This document shows positions 45,983 to 57,757 of a stretch of DNA of 64,000 nucleotides, in pieces. Position 1 is the stretch's first letter; each line of letters opens with the position of its first letter. This DNA is from Malachius bipustulatus. Taxonomy: Eukaryota > Arthropoda > Insecta > Coleoptera > Melyridae. The position numbers and the translations under genes are program-made. The notes under the pieces were generated by a model that was not told the DNA's origin, ran no database searches, and saw only the letters and a list, made by a program, of their open reading frames with translations. Location: positions 41,694,162 through 41,758,161 of the forward strand of contig OU342637.1 of NCBI GenBank assembly GCA_910589415.1. Reading direction: 5' to 3'.

Positions 45983-46263
45983 GTTTCATGAAAAACTCTA
46001 TATCTACATCACATCTCTGACTGATCCCCTGCCAATGTCTGACTATAGATCTCTTTATCAAACTTATGTGAATGTTCGCAAACAATGAAACGATATCAAA
46101 ACTGACAACCTGGTAACCATCTGGAAGTTGGAAGTTGTTAAATGTTGAAGCAAATTCAAAAGAATCATTAACATGATATTTTTCATGCTTGACGTAGGAT
46201 TCAGACAGTACGTCAGCAACAAAACGTGAAACGCCCCCACCAGGACAATCTATGGATGAAACT
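45983..46263 (-). pseudogene. Penelope left arm, upstream RT segment
   Basis: On the minus strand this gives SSIDCPGGGVSRFVADVLSE, a Penelope RT motif, then GYQVVSFDIVSLFANIHISL with the catalytic aspartate of motif A (SFD), and RHWQGISQRCDVDIEFFMK. It joins 40873-42084 once the insertion is ignored. It differs from the right arm at two visible positions (FDI/FDV and FAN/FTN). The upstream N-terminal half of the protein is missing at the palindrome centre. Confidence 0.85.
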
Positions 46264-46316
46264 TTTGGCAGTTCGTTTTTTTTTGGCAGGAAAAAAATTG
46301 GCAGTTCGTCCTATTG
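46264..46316. other. Palindrome centre between the two Penelope arms
   Basis: About 53 bases separate the inverted arms. They contain the word GGCAGTTCG twice in direct orientation and T- and A-rich runs, so the junction looks like an error-prone join and not a conserved terminal sequence. The right arm extends slightly further 5' than the left. Confidence 0.7.
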
Positions 46317-47063
46317 TTTCATCCATAGATTGTCCTGGTGGGGGCGTTTCACGTTTTGTTGCTGACGTACTGTCTGAATCCTACGTCAAGCATGAAAAAT
46401 ATCATGTTAATGATTCTTTTGAATTTGCTTCAACATTTAACAACTTCCAACTTCCAGATGGTTACCAGGTTGTCAGTTTTGATGTCGTTTCATTGTTTAC
46501 GAACATTCACATAAGTTTGATAAAGAGATCTACAGGGTGTCTCTGAAAGGTGCGGAAAAAAAGCTACCACAAATTCCTGAGGCCTAAATAAGCCGATCTG
46601 ACCCAACTTATCTCTGTCCAAAAGTGGATGATTTCGGAGATACAGGGTGTCAAAAGCTCAATTTGGTTTCCGTTTTTCTTAAATAACTTTTTTAATAGTT
46701 GGCATATTTTCACAATATTCGGCTGAAGGGGCTTTTGTGGGGTGAAAAATTAAAAACTGCAATCATTTTTATTGTAAAATTTAGAGGGCGCCACCTGCGG
46801 TACCTTGAACACATTCAAAACGAACTATCTTTTTTGGGCCACTCTGTATTTAACTTTTAAATAAAAATTCTTATTCTCCAACGTCTTTTACCAAAAAAAG
46901 GCATACGTGGTAAGAGTTGATTTGAGCAGCCGTTTCTGAGATATCTGGATTTAAGAAAATCACTACGTGCATGGCCAGGCCTAAGTAAGTAGTTATTAGT
47001 AATTATTGTAATAATTAAACACAATTTGAAGCGAAGGCATTGAATTAAAATTATTTTACTTAA

Positions 47064-47353
47064 AGGCCATACCAGGTTTCAGGTGTGAGCTACCTCTCAC
47101 ATATGCCTGTGGTGCGCGTACTGTTGAAGTTCACTCTTTTGGGGCCACCCTTTTTATCGGAAGAGTCCGAAAGGCACTATTTAAGAAGTATTACGAGGCA
47201 GAGTACTATGCGGTGCTTTTCCATTGCCTTCCACAAGGTGCATCCCGATTTTGGCTCGATTAGCACAACAAATACTTTTCGGCTGCTGGTGAGTTTCGAA
47301 CCAAGGTTTACCGGCTGGTGGACGAACGCTCTATCCACTACACCACGGGACCC
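47064..47353 (-). mobile_element. tRNA-derived SINE
   Basis: On the minus strand the insert starts with a tRNA-like head: GGTCCCGTGGTGTAGTGGA carries an A box (TGGTGTAGTGG) and GGTTCGAAACT about 40 bases on is a B box. The insert is flanked by ACTTAA on both sides (47058-47063, 47354-47359), the likely target duplication. The tRNA-like head begins precisely at that border. The remaining 200 bases are unassigned, with no poly(A). It sits between the left inverted arm and the transposase gene of its host element. Confidence 0.8.
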
Positions 47354-47447
47354 ACTTAACGAATTTACATCAACGAGATCACTGTCACTATAAACCAAGT
47401 AAGTAATTGGTGTCAAATCGAATCTAAAAAACAAATTTACTTTAGTA

Positions 47448-48381
47448 ATGGCCGTACAGTATACTAATGAAGAAATGAACGATGTGTTATTGGTTTTTGG
47501 ATATTGCCAAGGAAATTGGCTTAGAATCTTGCAGATTATCAGTGAAATCGTCGTTTACCAAACCATAAAACCTTTAATGAAAGACGTCTTCGTATCAAGG
47601 TAGGTTTACGCCTGTTTCTATTAATTAAGGTCGTGCACGTACGATAAGAACTCCAGAGGTTGAGGAAGATATTTTAAATAGGATTGAAGAAAATCCTAAA
47701 CTCAGCACCAGACGATTGCGCTTAGAGCTAGGTGTATGCAAAGATACTGTTAACAGGGTGACCAGAGAACAATTACTGCACCCATTTCATGTTGAACGGG
47801 TATAAGACCTTTTACCCCATGATTATGAACCACGTCTAGCTTTCTGCCGGTTCATTTCCAAGAAGAATCAGGATAGGAACTTTACACAAGGAATTTTATT
47901 CACAGATGAAGCCTGTTTCACGCGGATTGGCATAACTAATTTGCACAATGTACATGTCTATGCTGGAGAAAATCCTCATGCGATTAAAGTAAGCCATTAC
48001 TTATCAAAAGTAAGCCATTATCAGCATGAGTTTAAGATCAATGTGTGGGCAGGAATCATAGACACTTTCATAATTGGTCCTGTCATTTTACCACCTCTAC
48101 TTAATGGCGAAAATTATTTGGAACATCTGCAATACGAATTACCACACTTGTTTGATCCCCTGCCCTTGGAACTTCAAAGATGAATGTGGTTTATGCATGA
48201 CGGTGCTCCTCCACATTTTTCGATAAATGTACGTAATTATTTGAGCGAACAGTATCCAAATAGATGGATAGGTAGAGCCAATGATGCACCCACAAGTTGG
48301 CCAGCTCGATCGCCTGCTATGACACCGATGGATTACTTTTTATGGGGAACTTTGAAAACCCTTGTGTCTTCTAGGCCATAG
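47448..48381 (+). pseudogene. Decayed Tc1/mariner-like transposase with wide DDD spacing
   Basis: Starts MAVQYTNEEMNDVLLVFGYC, suffers a frameshift near 47520, and recovers as a helix-turn-helix (RTPEVEEDILNRIEENPKLS, then TRRLRLELGVCKDTVNRV). Catalytic boxes are visible: FTDEACF, MHDGAPPH and MTPMDYFLWG. By hand count 43 residues separate the second and third aspartates, wider than the 34 of mariner and near the ~41 of the 'QDGAPPHF' group of insect transposases. In-frame stops fall after HPFHVERV and before MWFMHDG, and a short duplication repeats KVSHY. The protein cannot be made as one piece. Confidence 0.85.
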
Positions 48382-49182
48382 TAAATACAGAAGGTTAATT
48401 AAGGAGACGTATTGAAACTGGAATGGACGTTTTTAAAAATGATCACGAAATGCTCCAAAGAGTTCAATTTAATTTTTTAAAACGTATAAATCTTTGTATA
48501 CACGAAAATGGAAATCATTTTGAACATTTGATAGAAGCATTTTTTTTTATTAAATTAAACTAAATTTTTGTTGTTGATAAATCTCTTATTGACTGTTTTA
48601 ACTAAAGTACCTATAAAGTTAAATCCATCACATTTATGTACCTAGTCGTTTTTTTGTAGCTTTCAGTGACAGTTATTTTAATTCAACGCCTTTGCTTCAA
48701 ATTGTGTTCAATTAATACAATTACTTACTTAGGCCTGGCCATGCACGTAGTGATTTTCTTAAATCCAGATATCTCAGAAACGGCTGCTCAAATCAACTTT
48801 TACCACGTATGCCTTTTTTTGGTAAAAGACGTTGGAGAATAAGAATTTTTATTTAAAAGTTAAATACAGAGTGGCCCAAAAAAGATAGTTCGTTTTGAAT
48901 GTGTTCAAGGTACCGCAGGTGGCGCCCTCTAAATTTTACAATAAAAATGATTGCAGTTTTTAATTTTTCACCCCACAAAAGCCCCTTCAGCCGAATATTG
49001 TGAAAATATACCAATTATTAAAAAAGTTATTTAAGAAAAACGGAAACCAAATTGAACTTTTGACACCCTGTATCTCCGAAATCATCCACTTTTGGACGGA
49101 GATAAATTGGGTTAGATCGGCTTATTTAGGCCTCAGGAATTTGTGGTAGCTTTTTTTCCGCACCTTTCAGAGACACCCTGTA

Positions 49183-50454
49183 TAGTCAGACATTGGCAGG
49201 GGATCAGTCAGAGATGTGATGTAGATATAGAGTTTTTCATGAAACTAATTGACTTCATTTTTGACAGTACAATTTTTACTTTTCAAAATAATTTCTATAA
49301 ACAAATAATGGGTACCCCCATGGGCTCGGTAGTCTCCCCAATTTTTGCAGCATATGTGATGGATGATTTGTTGGATGATTGCTTACGAGACCTTCCCTAT
49401 CAGATTCCATTCATTAAAAAAAAAATATGTAGATGACATTATCTGCGCAATACCGGCAGACCAAATAGACAATTTAATGGATTCTCTTAACAACCACAAC
49501 GCATATCTTTCATTCACGGTAGAAAGAGAAAACCAGAGGAGTGTCCCCTTCCTAGATACTAGAATTATTAGAACAGATACCAACCAAATTATTTTGGATT
49601 GGTACTCAAAACCAACTAGTTCAGGGAGGTACCTCAATTATAATTCATACCATAAACACAAAATAAAAATCAACATGATCCTAGGTATGAAGAAGAGAAT
49701 CACAACTATTAGTCATCCTACATTTATTAACAAAAATTTAAAAAAATTAAAAAACATCCTTTTAGATAACAGTTACCCTGAAAATTTAATCAACAAGCTT
49801 TTGTTCAGCAACTCATCTACCACAGAAAATCATAATCAAACAAATTCAGAAGGGCTTACCGACACTCTGACGAGTCTGAACATCCCTAATGCACAACCCC
49901 AAATAAAACATTCTAGGATTGGTTCCTTGCCATACATAAAGAAGGTCACTGAACAGCTTGCGAACATCATTATGGAAGGAGTTAATGACATTAAGATAGC
50001 CAACAGGACGGTCAGAACAATAGGAGGATCTATTTACACTAGATTAAAAGACCCAACCCCCCCATTAAAAAAGTCTAATGTGGTTTATGAAATTCCTTGT
50101 AGGGATTGTGACGGTGTATACATAGGACAAACTAGTAGACAGTTACAATCACGAATTACGTCTCACAAAAGTGATTGTAGACGAAATGTGGCTCGTTGCG
50201 CCCTTGCCAGTCACTGCAGGGAACATGACCACGAACCTGATTATGGGCAGGCGAGGGTACTTGACTCTGAATCACACTACAACAAAAGAATATTCTTGGA
50301 AATGGTAGAAATTTATAACAACAACTACTCTATAAATAAAAGATCAGACATCGAAAATCTTAGCACAATTTACAGCAATATACTAAGATTAGATAATAGA
50401 AGTAGGTCAAGGAACTTTATAACACCCTCAACGGATGACAGTCTTTCAGCATGA
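49183..50454 (+). pseudogene. Penelope RT + GIY-YIG, right arm, frameshifted
   Basis: The same protein as the left arm: RHWQGISQRCDVDIEFFMK, MGTPMGSVVSPIFAAYVMDD, then a frame break at about 49416. Ten As replace the six of the left arm just before YVDD, so the catalytic box is out of frame. It is open again from there through the linker and the GIY-YIG domain to the stop at 50454. The mariner-like insertion separates it from its upstream part (46317-46532: RPIVSSIDCPGGG...SFDVVSLFTNIHIS). Confidence 0.88.
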
Positions 50455-50992
50455 ATGATTGTTTCAGTTTGTCTCAATTCAACTCCTATCTCTCTGAAAG
50501 AGCAGACTGACTTAATAATCTACAATAGTTAGACCAAAATAATATAATTAAAAAGAAGAACTTGCTTCATCAAATACCTAACCTCACATTTTCAAGAATT
50601 ATTATAATAGATTAAAATTTAAAAAAAGTTTTTGATAAATTGATAACAACACTCCAACTAAAATAATTAAAGCCATGCCGTTCTCCTTGTGGGGACTTCC
50701 ACCCTTCAAGTAACTGCCTTATAAAGAAAGTAATTTAACTGAGATGTAGACTTGTGCAATAGAAAAAACATGTAAATAGTTCCTATTTTAATGTGTAAGT
50801 TTTAAATCCAATTTTTACTTGAAAAATTTTAAATAATCTTGACAAGCAGAGAGGAAGGGACCATGAGGTCACCTAATGAATTCTATAATATTAACATCAT
50901 GTGGAGCTTAATCTCACTAGTTCGTAAGTAGTCCTGTTGTTTGTCATCCTCATTTTGCATTGTTTAACTAAAAAATTTTTGTTGACTTGTAG

Positions 50993-51033
50993 TGCCTTGA
51001 TAATGGAAACAATATATTTCCGAAACGTCGGCA
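50993..51033 (+). ncRNA. Degenerate hammerhead-like fold, Penelope right arm
   Basis: Identical to the fold at 40292-40332: TGCC, TTGATAA, hairpin GGAAA/TTTCC, GAAAC, GTC, GGCA. The conserved hairpin and outer pairing in both arms suggest that the structure mattered to the master element even though the first core box is non-canonical. Confidence 0.4.
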
Positions 51034-51260
51034 ATTGAACACAAGAGTATTCTTTTGACTCCTAGACTTCCATCCCCGTAATCACCATACGAAGATATAT
51101 ATATATATATATATCGTGGGCAGGTGAATTTTGGAAAACCACTTTTTCGTAATCTGGGGGTCATGATCGGTGGACATTTGATGAGTTTGGGTGATTTTTG
51201 GAAAGTGATGTCGTCCTCAATAGTGTATTTTTTTGTTAAAAAATACACTAACAAAAGCTG

Positions 51261-51782
51261 GGTCAAGACAAGGTAATAAATTAAACAGAATAGAACCTAC
51301 GATACAGCCCACCCCTCTACCCCCCATGACGAGAACCGAACAAGCCAAATTCAGGCGACTCAGAATAGGCCACACTCGCTTGACACACGCCCATTTAATG
51401 GTCAGACAACCACCACCTACATGCGATATTTGCGAAGTACAAATAACGATAGAACACATACTAATCCACTGCCCGAAATTCCAACATCAACGGAGCTTAC
51501 ACCAACTCGACAACAATCTAGAGAACATATTGACCATAAGCCCCAACAAAACTGAAAAACTGATCAACTTTCTGAAGCAGGCGAATCTCTATGAAGAAAT
51601 ATAAAGTTAGTGTAAGCTAAAGTACGAGTATGTATTATAAAGTGCACGCACGGAGTACAATATTAATGTCATTTATATAAACACTTAACGTAGAAAATAA
51701 CTACCAAAATGTTAACACACTACTGTATATAAGTGCCAATGGCCTTGATGTCGAGGCACTTTTCTAGCAAATAAAAAAAAAA
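51261..51782 (+). mobile_element. I-like LINE, 3' end with poly(A)
   Basis: The frame to 51604 contains RRLRIGHTRLTHAHLM followed by CDICEVQITIEHILIHC, the C-x2-C-x8-H-x4-C finger at the end of I/R1/jockey-related LINE proteins. A 3' UTR of about 170 bases ends in AATAAAAAAAAAAA. AAAAGCTG occurs just before the apparent 5' break (51253-51260) and at the tail (51779-51786), a candidate target duplication partly overlapping the A tail. Everything upstream of the finger region is missing. Confidence 0.75.
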
Positions 51783-51786
51783 GCTG

Positions 51787-54456
51787 ACGTCAACTTCTTT
51801 TTGCGCTTTTTTTTGAAAATATTTTTATTAAATAGATCACATTGAATGAAGTTTTGTGAATTTTTTCCCGAAGTTCTAGGTTCATCAGATCTTCATATAG
51901 AGGGAATTTAGTAAATTCAGAAACGGGGGGGGGGGGGAGACTTTCCTGTAGTCGTTTGAAGTTTAGTTTTCGAGATATATGCCCGTATTCACAAACGATA
52001 ATTTCCTAAATAATTACGTAATCAATTATCCCCATCTCATTCTATTGCAAAAAAACTGCATATCTCCATCTCACTCATATAATTAATTACGTAATTATTT
52101 AGGAAATTATTGTTTGTGAATACGGGCAATAAGGTGTTAAATTTTCAAAAAAGATTTTTTTCTTATAACTTTCGTTTTATCAAGATAGATATATTTTTGT
52201 GATATTTGGCAGGTTTACACCTTCTATGCATTAATAACCATATTTCATGCGAAACAATTTAAGAATATATTTTCTATAGGCAGTTCAACCAGTTAATTGT
52301 TCTTTTTAGTACAGTCTTTTTCTATTGGTTTTCCTCTTTTGTCAAATGAGATTCCTTTTATATCAAATGCTTTTCCAATGTTTATATTACTGTCACTGTA
52401 CGTAAATGGGAAAAGCAATTGACATAAAGTGAAACTGATTTGACATAAAAGGAAATTGATTGCTAAATCAATGACATAATCATTGATAGATAGAAAAATA
52501 AGAAAATCATTTGACAAATAAGGAAAAGCAATTGACAAAAGAGGAAAACTAAAAGCAAAAGACTGTATTATTATTATTGTCTAACAAATTTTTATTTGAT
52601 ACTGTAAATTATTACAGTCAACTTATTTAATTCTTCCCTCGATTCTACCTATTTTGTAGGACAATGTATATTGAAGTGACTTTGAATTATTGTCATATCC
52701 ATTTTGAATTGATATAATATAAAATTCAAATAACACTTTATTCTAACTGTGTTTTCACAGTTTTTAAATAGTAGAGAATTTTTATCGATTCACTAGTATT
52801 ATGGTCGACTTGGATTGTTTAGTAGCCGCACAATCCTTTTTCTGTTTGTCTGCTTGTAGACGGCCAAAGCCCAAAATTTATTGAAACTTCGGACTTCGGT
52901 CTCTTTAAAACGTTAGATCATTATGAGCAATAAATCTACCACTGGCTGTTTTTTAGATTTTCTGCCGAACATTTGTTCGGTTTTAGTAATAAATTTTATC
53001 ATGTTCTATATTAGTTACTAATAATATTGCAGTTTTCTATTTTTGACCTACTCTGAATAAGTATAAATTTAATTTTAACACATTATATCCTGGATAATTA
53101 AAACGGCAAACTTTGTAATATAGGAATGGAATTAGCTTGAAGAAAGCATAAGCTTACCTTTCATCAAGCTTACCTACGTTTATTTACTTTTGGATCTAGA
53201 TAAGTGTAAAGAGAAAGGAATTACTCTAGAAGACAAGGAATTCACGTAAAGTGGTTCTTGTTCTTTGTTTGCAAACAAAACATTGCCTTGAAAGGTGCAA
53301 TGTTTTACGCGATTTTAAGCATGATAACAAAATGTTTACATTGTTAAGGCGAAATTATCTCATATACTTACCGTAATTTAATAAGGATTTTGTAAATAAT
53401 AATAATAATAGTACATAAAATACGAAATTAATTTTATACCTATACCTATATCTGTGAGATGATCAATAGATTGTTAGTCTTTATAATATTATAAAGCCAA
53501 CATTGGTTGGTAAAAATTTAAATGATCAGATGGTTTTATAGCGAGGATAGTTTCTTTTACGTGAGACCCTAAATAAATGCTTGGGTTAAAGATCTGGTTC
53601 GGTGTACTGTGAACAGAAACAATCATTAGATTTGAAACTATCGAATCGGTATAGTTTTCAATAAATTCGTCACCTTAGAACAACAGCTAGTTTACTTAAA
53701 AAACACATTATTTGTAAAAATAACACTAAACGTCACTAATTTGTCACGCTAAGTCGCGCAAGAGGGGTTAGGAAAAGCAGCATTTTTAAAAAACACCTAA
53801 TTTATTACATAAAAAGTATGGAATGGTATAGTGAACAATAATGTTTAGATACACCTATACATATAATGACTCAACCCTTTGAAGCCCTAATACATAATTC
53901 GCCAATCAAACATTTACGAGCTACAATCATTTGATACATACACAAGCGGTAATTACATGGTAAAATGATTATTGAGTAACTAGAAGTTTTTGGCCGCTGC
54001 AAGCTCAGCTTTTCCGCCTATTAGAGTGGACTCTTGAGGGACACTTTTTGCTGTTATTTCACTATTCGCACTGATAGTACCTCTCCTAATTGCCCAGTAT
54101 GGCCGCTTAACTAGCGGATGCCCGCTTAACTAGCGGAGTGCCAGATGCAATTTTTTTCTCACAGGGTGCTTGCAACTAACTACGCTTACATGGCGGAGAC
54201 GGAGAGAGAGTCCTCAAATTGGAGCGTCAATTCTTTTATTTAAACTTTCTGATTGCGTCAGCAAAGTTAATCACCCATTATCCGCAATTTTGATATCATG
54301 CTTGCAAGTTAGCATTTCTTAATTTTAAAATTTGTACTACCTGTTTAAAGAATAATTATGTTGAGCTAAATAGCTTGCTTTCAGCGCCGTTTTGTAATTA
54401 ATGCAATATAATTTAAAGTATCCCGGCATTTGTGCCTGCTTGACAATACTGAAACA
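51787..54456. other. Intergenic DNA with one MITE, no supported gene
   Basis: Contains a G13 run near 51926-51938, the MITE at 51980-52128, and near 54103-54140 a short direct repeat of CCGCTTAACTAGCGGA. I find no gene. The frame at 52293-52538 carries an irregular repeat (AATTGACATAAA-like words, 52415-52540) but no domain. Confidence 0.5.
51980..52128. mobile_element. 149-bp MITE with GCCCGTATTCACAAACG ends
   Basis: TGCCCGTATTCACAAACGAT at 51980 is mirrored at 52109-52128, and inverse similarity continues through AATTTCCTAAATAATTACGTAAT, so almost the whole element folds on itself. ATA lies on both sides, possibly a 3-bp duplication. The tip and size resemble the MITE at 32699. Confidence 0.8.
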
Positions 54457-55469
54457 TACAGGGTGTCCCAGAGGGCATGGATCAAACGAAACCCAGTGGT
54501 AGGAGGGGTAATTTGGAACAAAAAAAAATCCCATAAGGGCTGGTCCGATTGTTTAAGGTTTTCGAGTTATTCTCCAATTTATGATTTTTTTTTAAATTGC
54601 TACATTCGATAAGAAAAAAAAATTAGCTTCTTTTTTGTAAATGAACTTCTACGCTAAAAATGTTTCATAATAACGTCTTATTCCTGCAGTTGTTATTTTG
54701 GAATTGTTCTTTGCATATTATAAAAGTTAGGATCATTTTTTTTTGATTCTAGAAATTTAAAAAAATCATCGTGATAATTGAGTGACCATAAAAAAAATTA
54801 ACGCACAGAAAACGTGAACATTATTTAGAAAAACTTCTACGTTTAATGTCCTTATTGCCTAATGTCACGTTTATTACATTATTCCCACTCAAAATGAAAA
54901 TTTTCCAAATTACTCTAAAATGTTCAATTTTGAAAATCATCGTCCTAATGGTAATATGAACAATAATACACACGAAATGGGTTTAAATTAAGATCATTTG
55001 CAATAGCTAAGCATATTAAGTATACGGCGATGACATGTTATTAAGTTTTCATAAAAAAATAAATAAGAAAATTAATGAAACCGAATTTATCACTACTTAT
55101 TTATTGTTATCCAATACAATCATTTTCTCTTTTCTGAAAAAATTGTTTTTTTGAACATGTTACTTAGGAAACCAAACTGTTAAGTAGGAAACCAAACTGG
55201 TACCTAGGAAACCAAAATTGTTACCTAGGAAAACATCAATTGTAAAATAATTGTACGGCTTCAATTACTTTGATTATGGTTTCCTGTAATAAAGTAGGTA
55301 GGTTAAAGTTATACCAACAAAACTATAAAAATGCCTAATGCTCGACGTGCTGTAAGAGAATATCGTGATAGATACCCCAATCGAGAACATCATCCCGGCT
55401 TTCGAGTTTTCATGCGAGTTCACAATGCATATTATGTTGAAGGCCAAGTGCCTGGTGGTCCAAACCGAG

Positions 55470-57757
55470 TTTTTTTTTTGTTTTTCTATAAAAACATAGA
55501 AACCATTGACTGGGGTTTTGTGGGTGATGGTCACTTGGATATAAATACTAAATTTTCCTTGTTCATGGAGACAATAGCTGAAAATATTGACAAATCCTTT
55601 CCCTTAGTTGAACGAGTGGTACCTACAAATCAGCAGGGTGACAAAAACAAGTGGTACAATGATGACTTGAATGAAATGAGAGAGAGATTGAGATTTATGG
55701 TTGGTTTTGGGCGTAATTTTCCATCCACAGCCATAACAATGGATGCCTTAAAAAAATTATAAAAATGCACTTAAATCAGCAAAACATCAATATTATGAAG
55801 GTAAAATAAAAAATTCGGAAAACATATCGAAGACTTGCTGGAATATAATAAATAGTCAAAAAGTAAATAATAAAGTGATAAATAATGCTTGCTTGGAGCC
55901 CGAAGAGCTAAATAATTTCTTTTCAAGTATTCCAACTAAAATAATCGCGGCCCTGCCGGTAGCTGAGGAGGGATTGGAGTTTGATCAAAGTGGGAATAGA
56001 TGTACACGATGTTTCAAGTTTCTCTCCTTTCAGTTATATAGAATTACGTGATATTATAAATAAAATCAAGAATAAAAATAGTCTTGATTATTACAATATG
56101 TCTGCTAAAATAATTACAAGTATTAAACATTTGATTGTTTACCCACTAACCAAATTGTTCAATATCTGTATAGAAAAATCTATTTTCCCAGAATCACTGA
56201 AGGTACAGAAGGTTGTGCCGATACATAAAGGAGGTAACTATGTGGTTGAAAATTTTAGACCAATATCCATAGTTCCGGTAATATCAAAAATATTTGAAAT
56301 AGCTCTAAAGGGGCATATAAATAAGTATGTACCTAGAGTCATTGTACCTGTGTCGCAAGCAATTCGGATTCAGATCAGAGAGGTCTGCATGTGATGCTGT
56401 CAGATACCTAGTGGATTACATAACGATCGGTATGGAATCGGGTGAGTTTGTTGGCGTGACCTTTTGTGATCTCCAGAAAGCATTTGATTGTATATCTCAT
56501 ACCTGCCTTATCAAAAAATTAAAACATCTTGAGTTTGATGTATCGGCGTGTAACCTTATTTATTCATATCTCACGGACAGACGACAATATACACAATATA
56601 ATGAGAAAACATCATATTTTGCACCGGTAACACATGGGGTTCCTCAGGGATCGGTACTTGTACCAACTCTCTTTACATTATACATAAATGACCTCAAAAC
56701 TGGACTGAATGTGGGTGATTGTGTGTTGTATGCTGATGACACAACGTTGTTATCGAGGTCACCACAGCTGGGAGTGCTTGAGGGTGAAACGGCAGAAGTC
56801 ATGAGAGTTTGAACTTAATGTTCAGTAAGAACTATCTAAGTATTAATAAAAATAAAACAGTCGTTGTGATTTTCACCCACAGACCAATGGTTGATCATGA
56901 GAATGCTCAGCTTGTCAAATTTCTGGGAGTCATCCTGGATCCTAAACTTAGTTGGGAGAAACACACCGAATACCTTGCAAAAAAGTTATCGAAAACCATC
57001 TATGTAATGAGGAAGTTAAGTAATTTTGCACCACTAAATGCTTTATTGACAGCATACCATGCGTTATTCGTTTCGCAGGTGTCCTATAGTCTGTTGAGCT
57101 GGGTCACTTACCATCGGCAAAGCGTATTTTCGGGCTTCAAAGAAAGGTTCTTCGCGTGATGACTGGTCTGGGATATAGAGAAGACGTTAGACATAAATTC
57201 AAGCAACTAAAGCTGTTCACTTGGCCTTCCTTGTATGTGTATTCCTGTTTAGTGTATGTACACAGGAACTATAACACATATAGTCTATGTAGCGACATAC
57301 ATAGGCATGACACAAATAAGGGAGCAAATCTTATAAGAGTGGAGTATGTCCGTCTAATGTCAAGTAGAAATGCTACGAATTATTACGGTTCTAAATATTA
57401 TAACCAACTTCCGGGAAGCATAAAACAGCTAGCTAGTGAAAAATTTAAAGTCACGGTTAAAGCTTACTTACTTCAGACACCGCTCTACGATGCACGTGAT
57501 TTTGACGGATCACGTATTAAACTTTGATTTATTGTTTGTATTTTGAACTTTTCTGTGTTAGGTATATGAGTCTACATTTGACTGTTTGTCTTTTTACATC
57601 TTTACATTTTGTTGTTATTTACTGTTGCTGTGCTTATGTATTTTTACTGTGTTTGTTTTTCATGTACCTGCTGTTACATTATATTGTATTGACGATGCCA
57701 CGACACTTTAGTGTCATATATGCAAATAAACTTTAATCTAAACTAGTCTAATCTAAT
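55470..57757 (+). mobile_element. 5'-truncated CR1/jockey-like LINE with CTAAT-type tail
   Basis: The insertion lies inside a transposase gene with CGAG on both sides (55466-55469, 57758-57761). The 3' end after AATAAACTTTAATC consists of short TCTAA-type repeats instead of poly(A), as in CR1-like elements. It begins in the linker between endonuclease and RT, so the endonuclease is missing. Confidence 0.85.
55500..57527 (+). pseudogene. LINE reverse transcriptase, broken into several frames
   Basis: Successive frames give the whole RT. TIDWGFVGDG...FSLFMETIAENIDKSFP is the linker. SIFPESLKVQKVVPIHKGG, FRPISIVPVISKIFE and QFGFRSERSACDAV carry the fingers. VTFCDLQKAFDCISH contains the first catalytic aspartate, HGVPQGSVLVPTLFTLYIND motif B, and VLYADDTTLL the YADD box. 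A thumb follows (KFLGVILDPKLSWEKH), and the C-terminal tail ends at 57527 (YNQLPGSIKQLASEKFKVTV). There are frame changes near 55760, 56390, 56810 and 57155, so it is inactive; all core RT residues are still readable. Confidence 0.85.

Larger units (their letters stand above)
40231..46263 (-). mobile_element. Penelope-like element, left arm of a head-to-head pair
   Basis: Reading on the minus strand, the arm runs from the centre of the palindrome at 46263 to 40231. It is nearly identical to the right arm (46317-51094) in coding sequence and 3' region; I note only scattered single-base and short indel differences. It is 5'-truncated inside the reverse transcriptase. An insertion at 42085-45982 splits it, with GTTTCAT duplicated on both sides. 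Without that insertion the coding frame would be open. The 3' region of about 640 bases ends with a CCGAAACGTCGG box. Confidence 0.9.
46533..49180 (+). mobile_element. Tc1/mariner-like element with ~520-bp inverted repeats
   Basis: The element begins CAGGGTGTCTCTGAAAGG and ends with its complement, flanked by TA. The inverted arms, about 46533-47057 and 48670-49180, are nearly identical over some 500 bases, far longer than the 20-30 bases usual for mariner. A second copy of the tip word (TACAGGGTGTC) lies about 110 bases inside each arm. Between the arms are a SINE (47064-47353) and a decayed transposase gene. CAGGGTGTC ends are shared with the MITE at 9320 and the element at 54459. Confidence 0.9.
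46317..51094 (+). mobile_element. Penelope-like element, right arm of the head-to-head pair
   Basis: Plus-strand copy running from the palindrome centre to GAAG at 51094, followed by a TA run. It is interrupted at 46533-49180 by a Tc1/mariner-like element with TA duplicated (46531-46532, 49181-49182). The left arm shows the unoccupied site (complement of GATCTATAGTC at about 46043-46053). Coding sequence and 3' region otherwise follow the left arm almost base for base. Confidence 0.9.

Noticed and set aside
45768..46085. Frame with a long isoleucine run
   Set aside because: The run is translation of the ATT microsatellite joining Penelope codons to LINE 5' UTR; it is not a protein.
47177..47434. 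Minus-strand open frame of 85 codons
   Set aside because: It overlaps the tRNA-derived SINE and has no protein motif.
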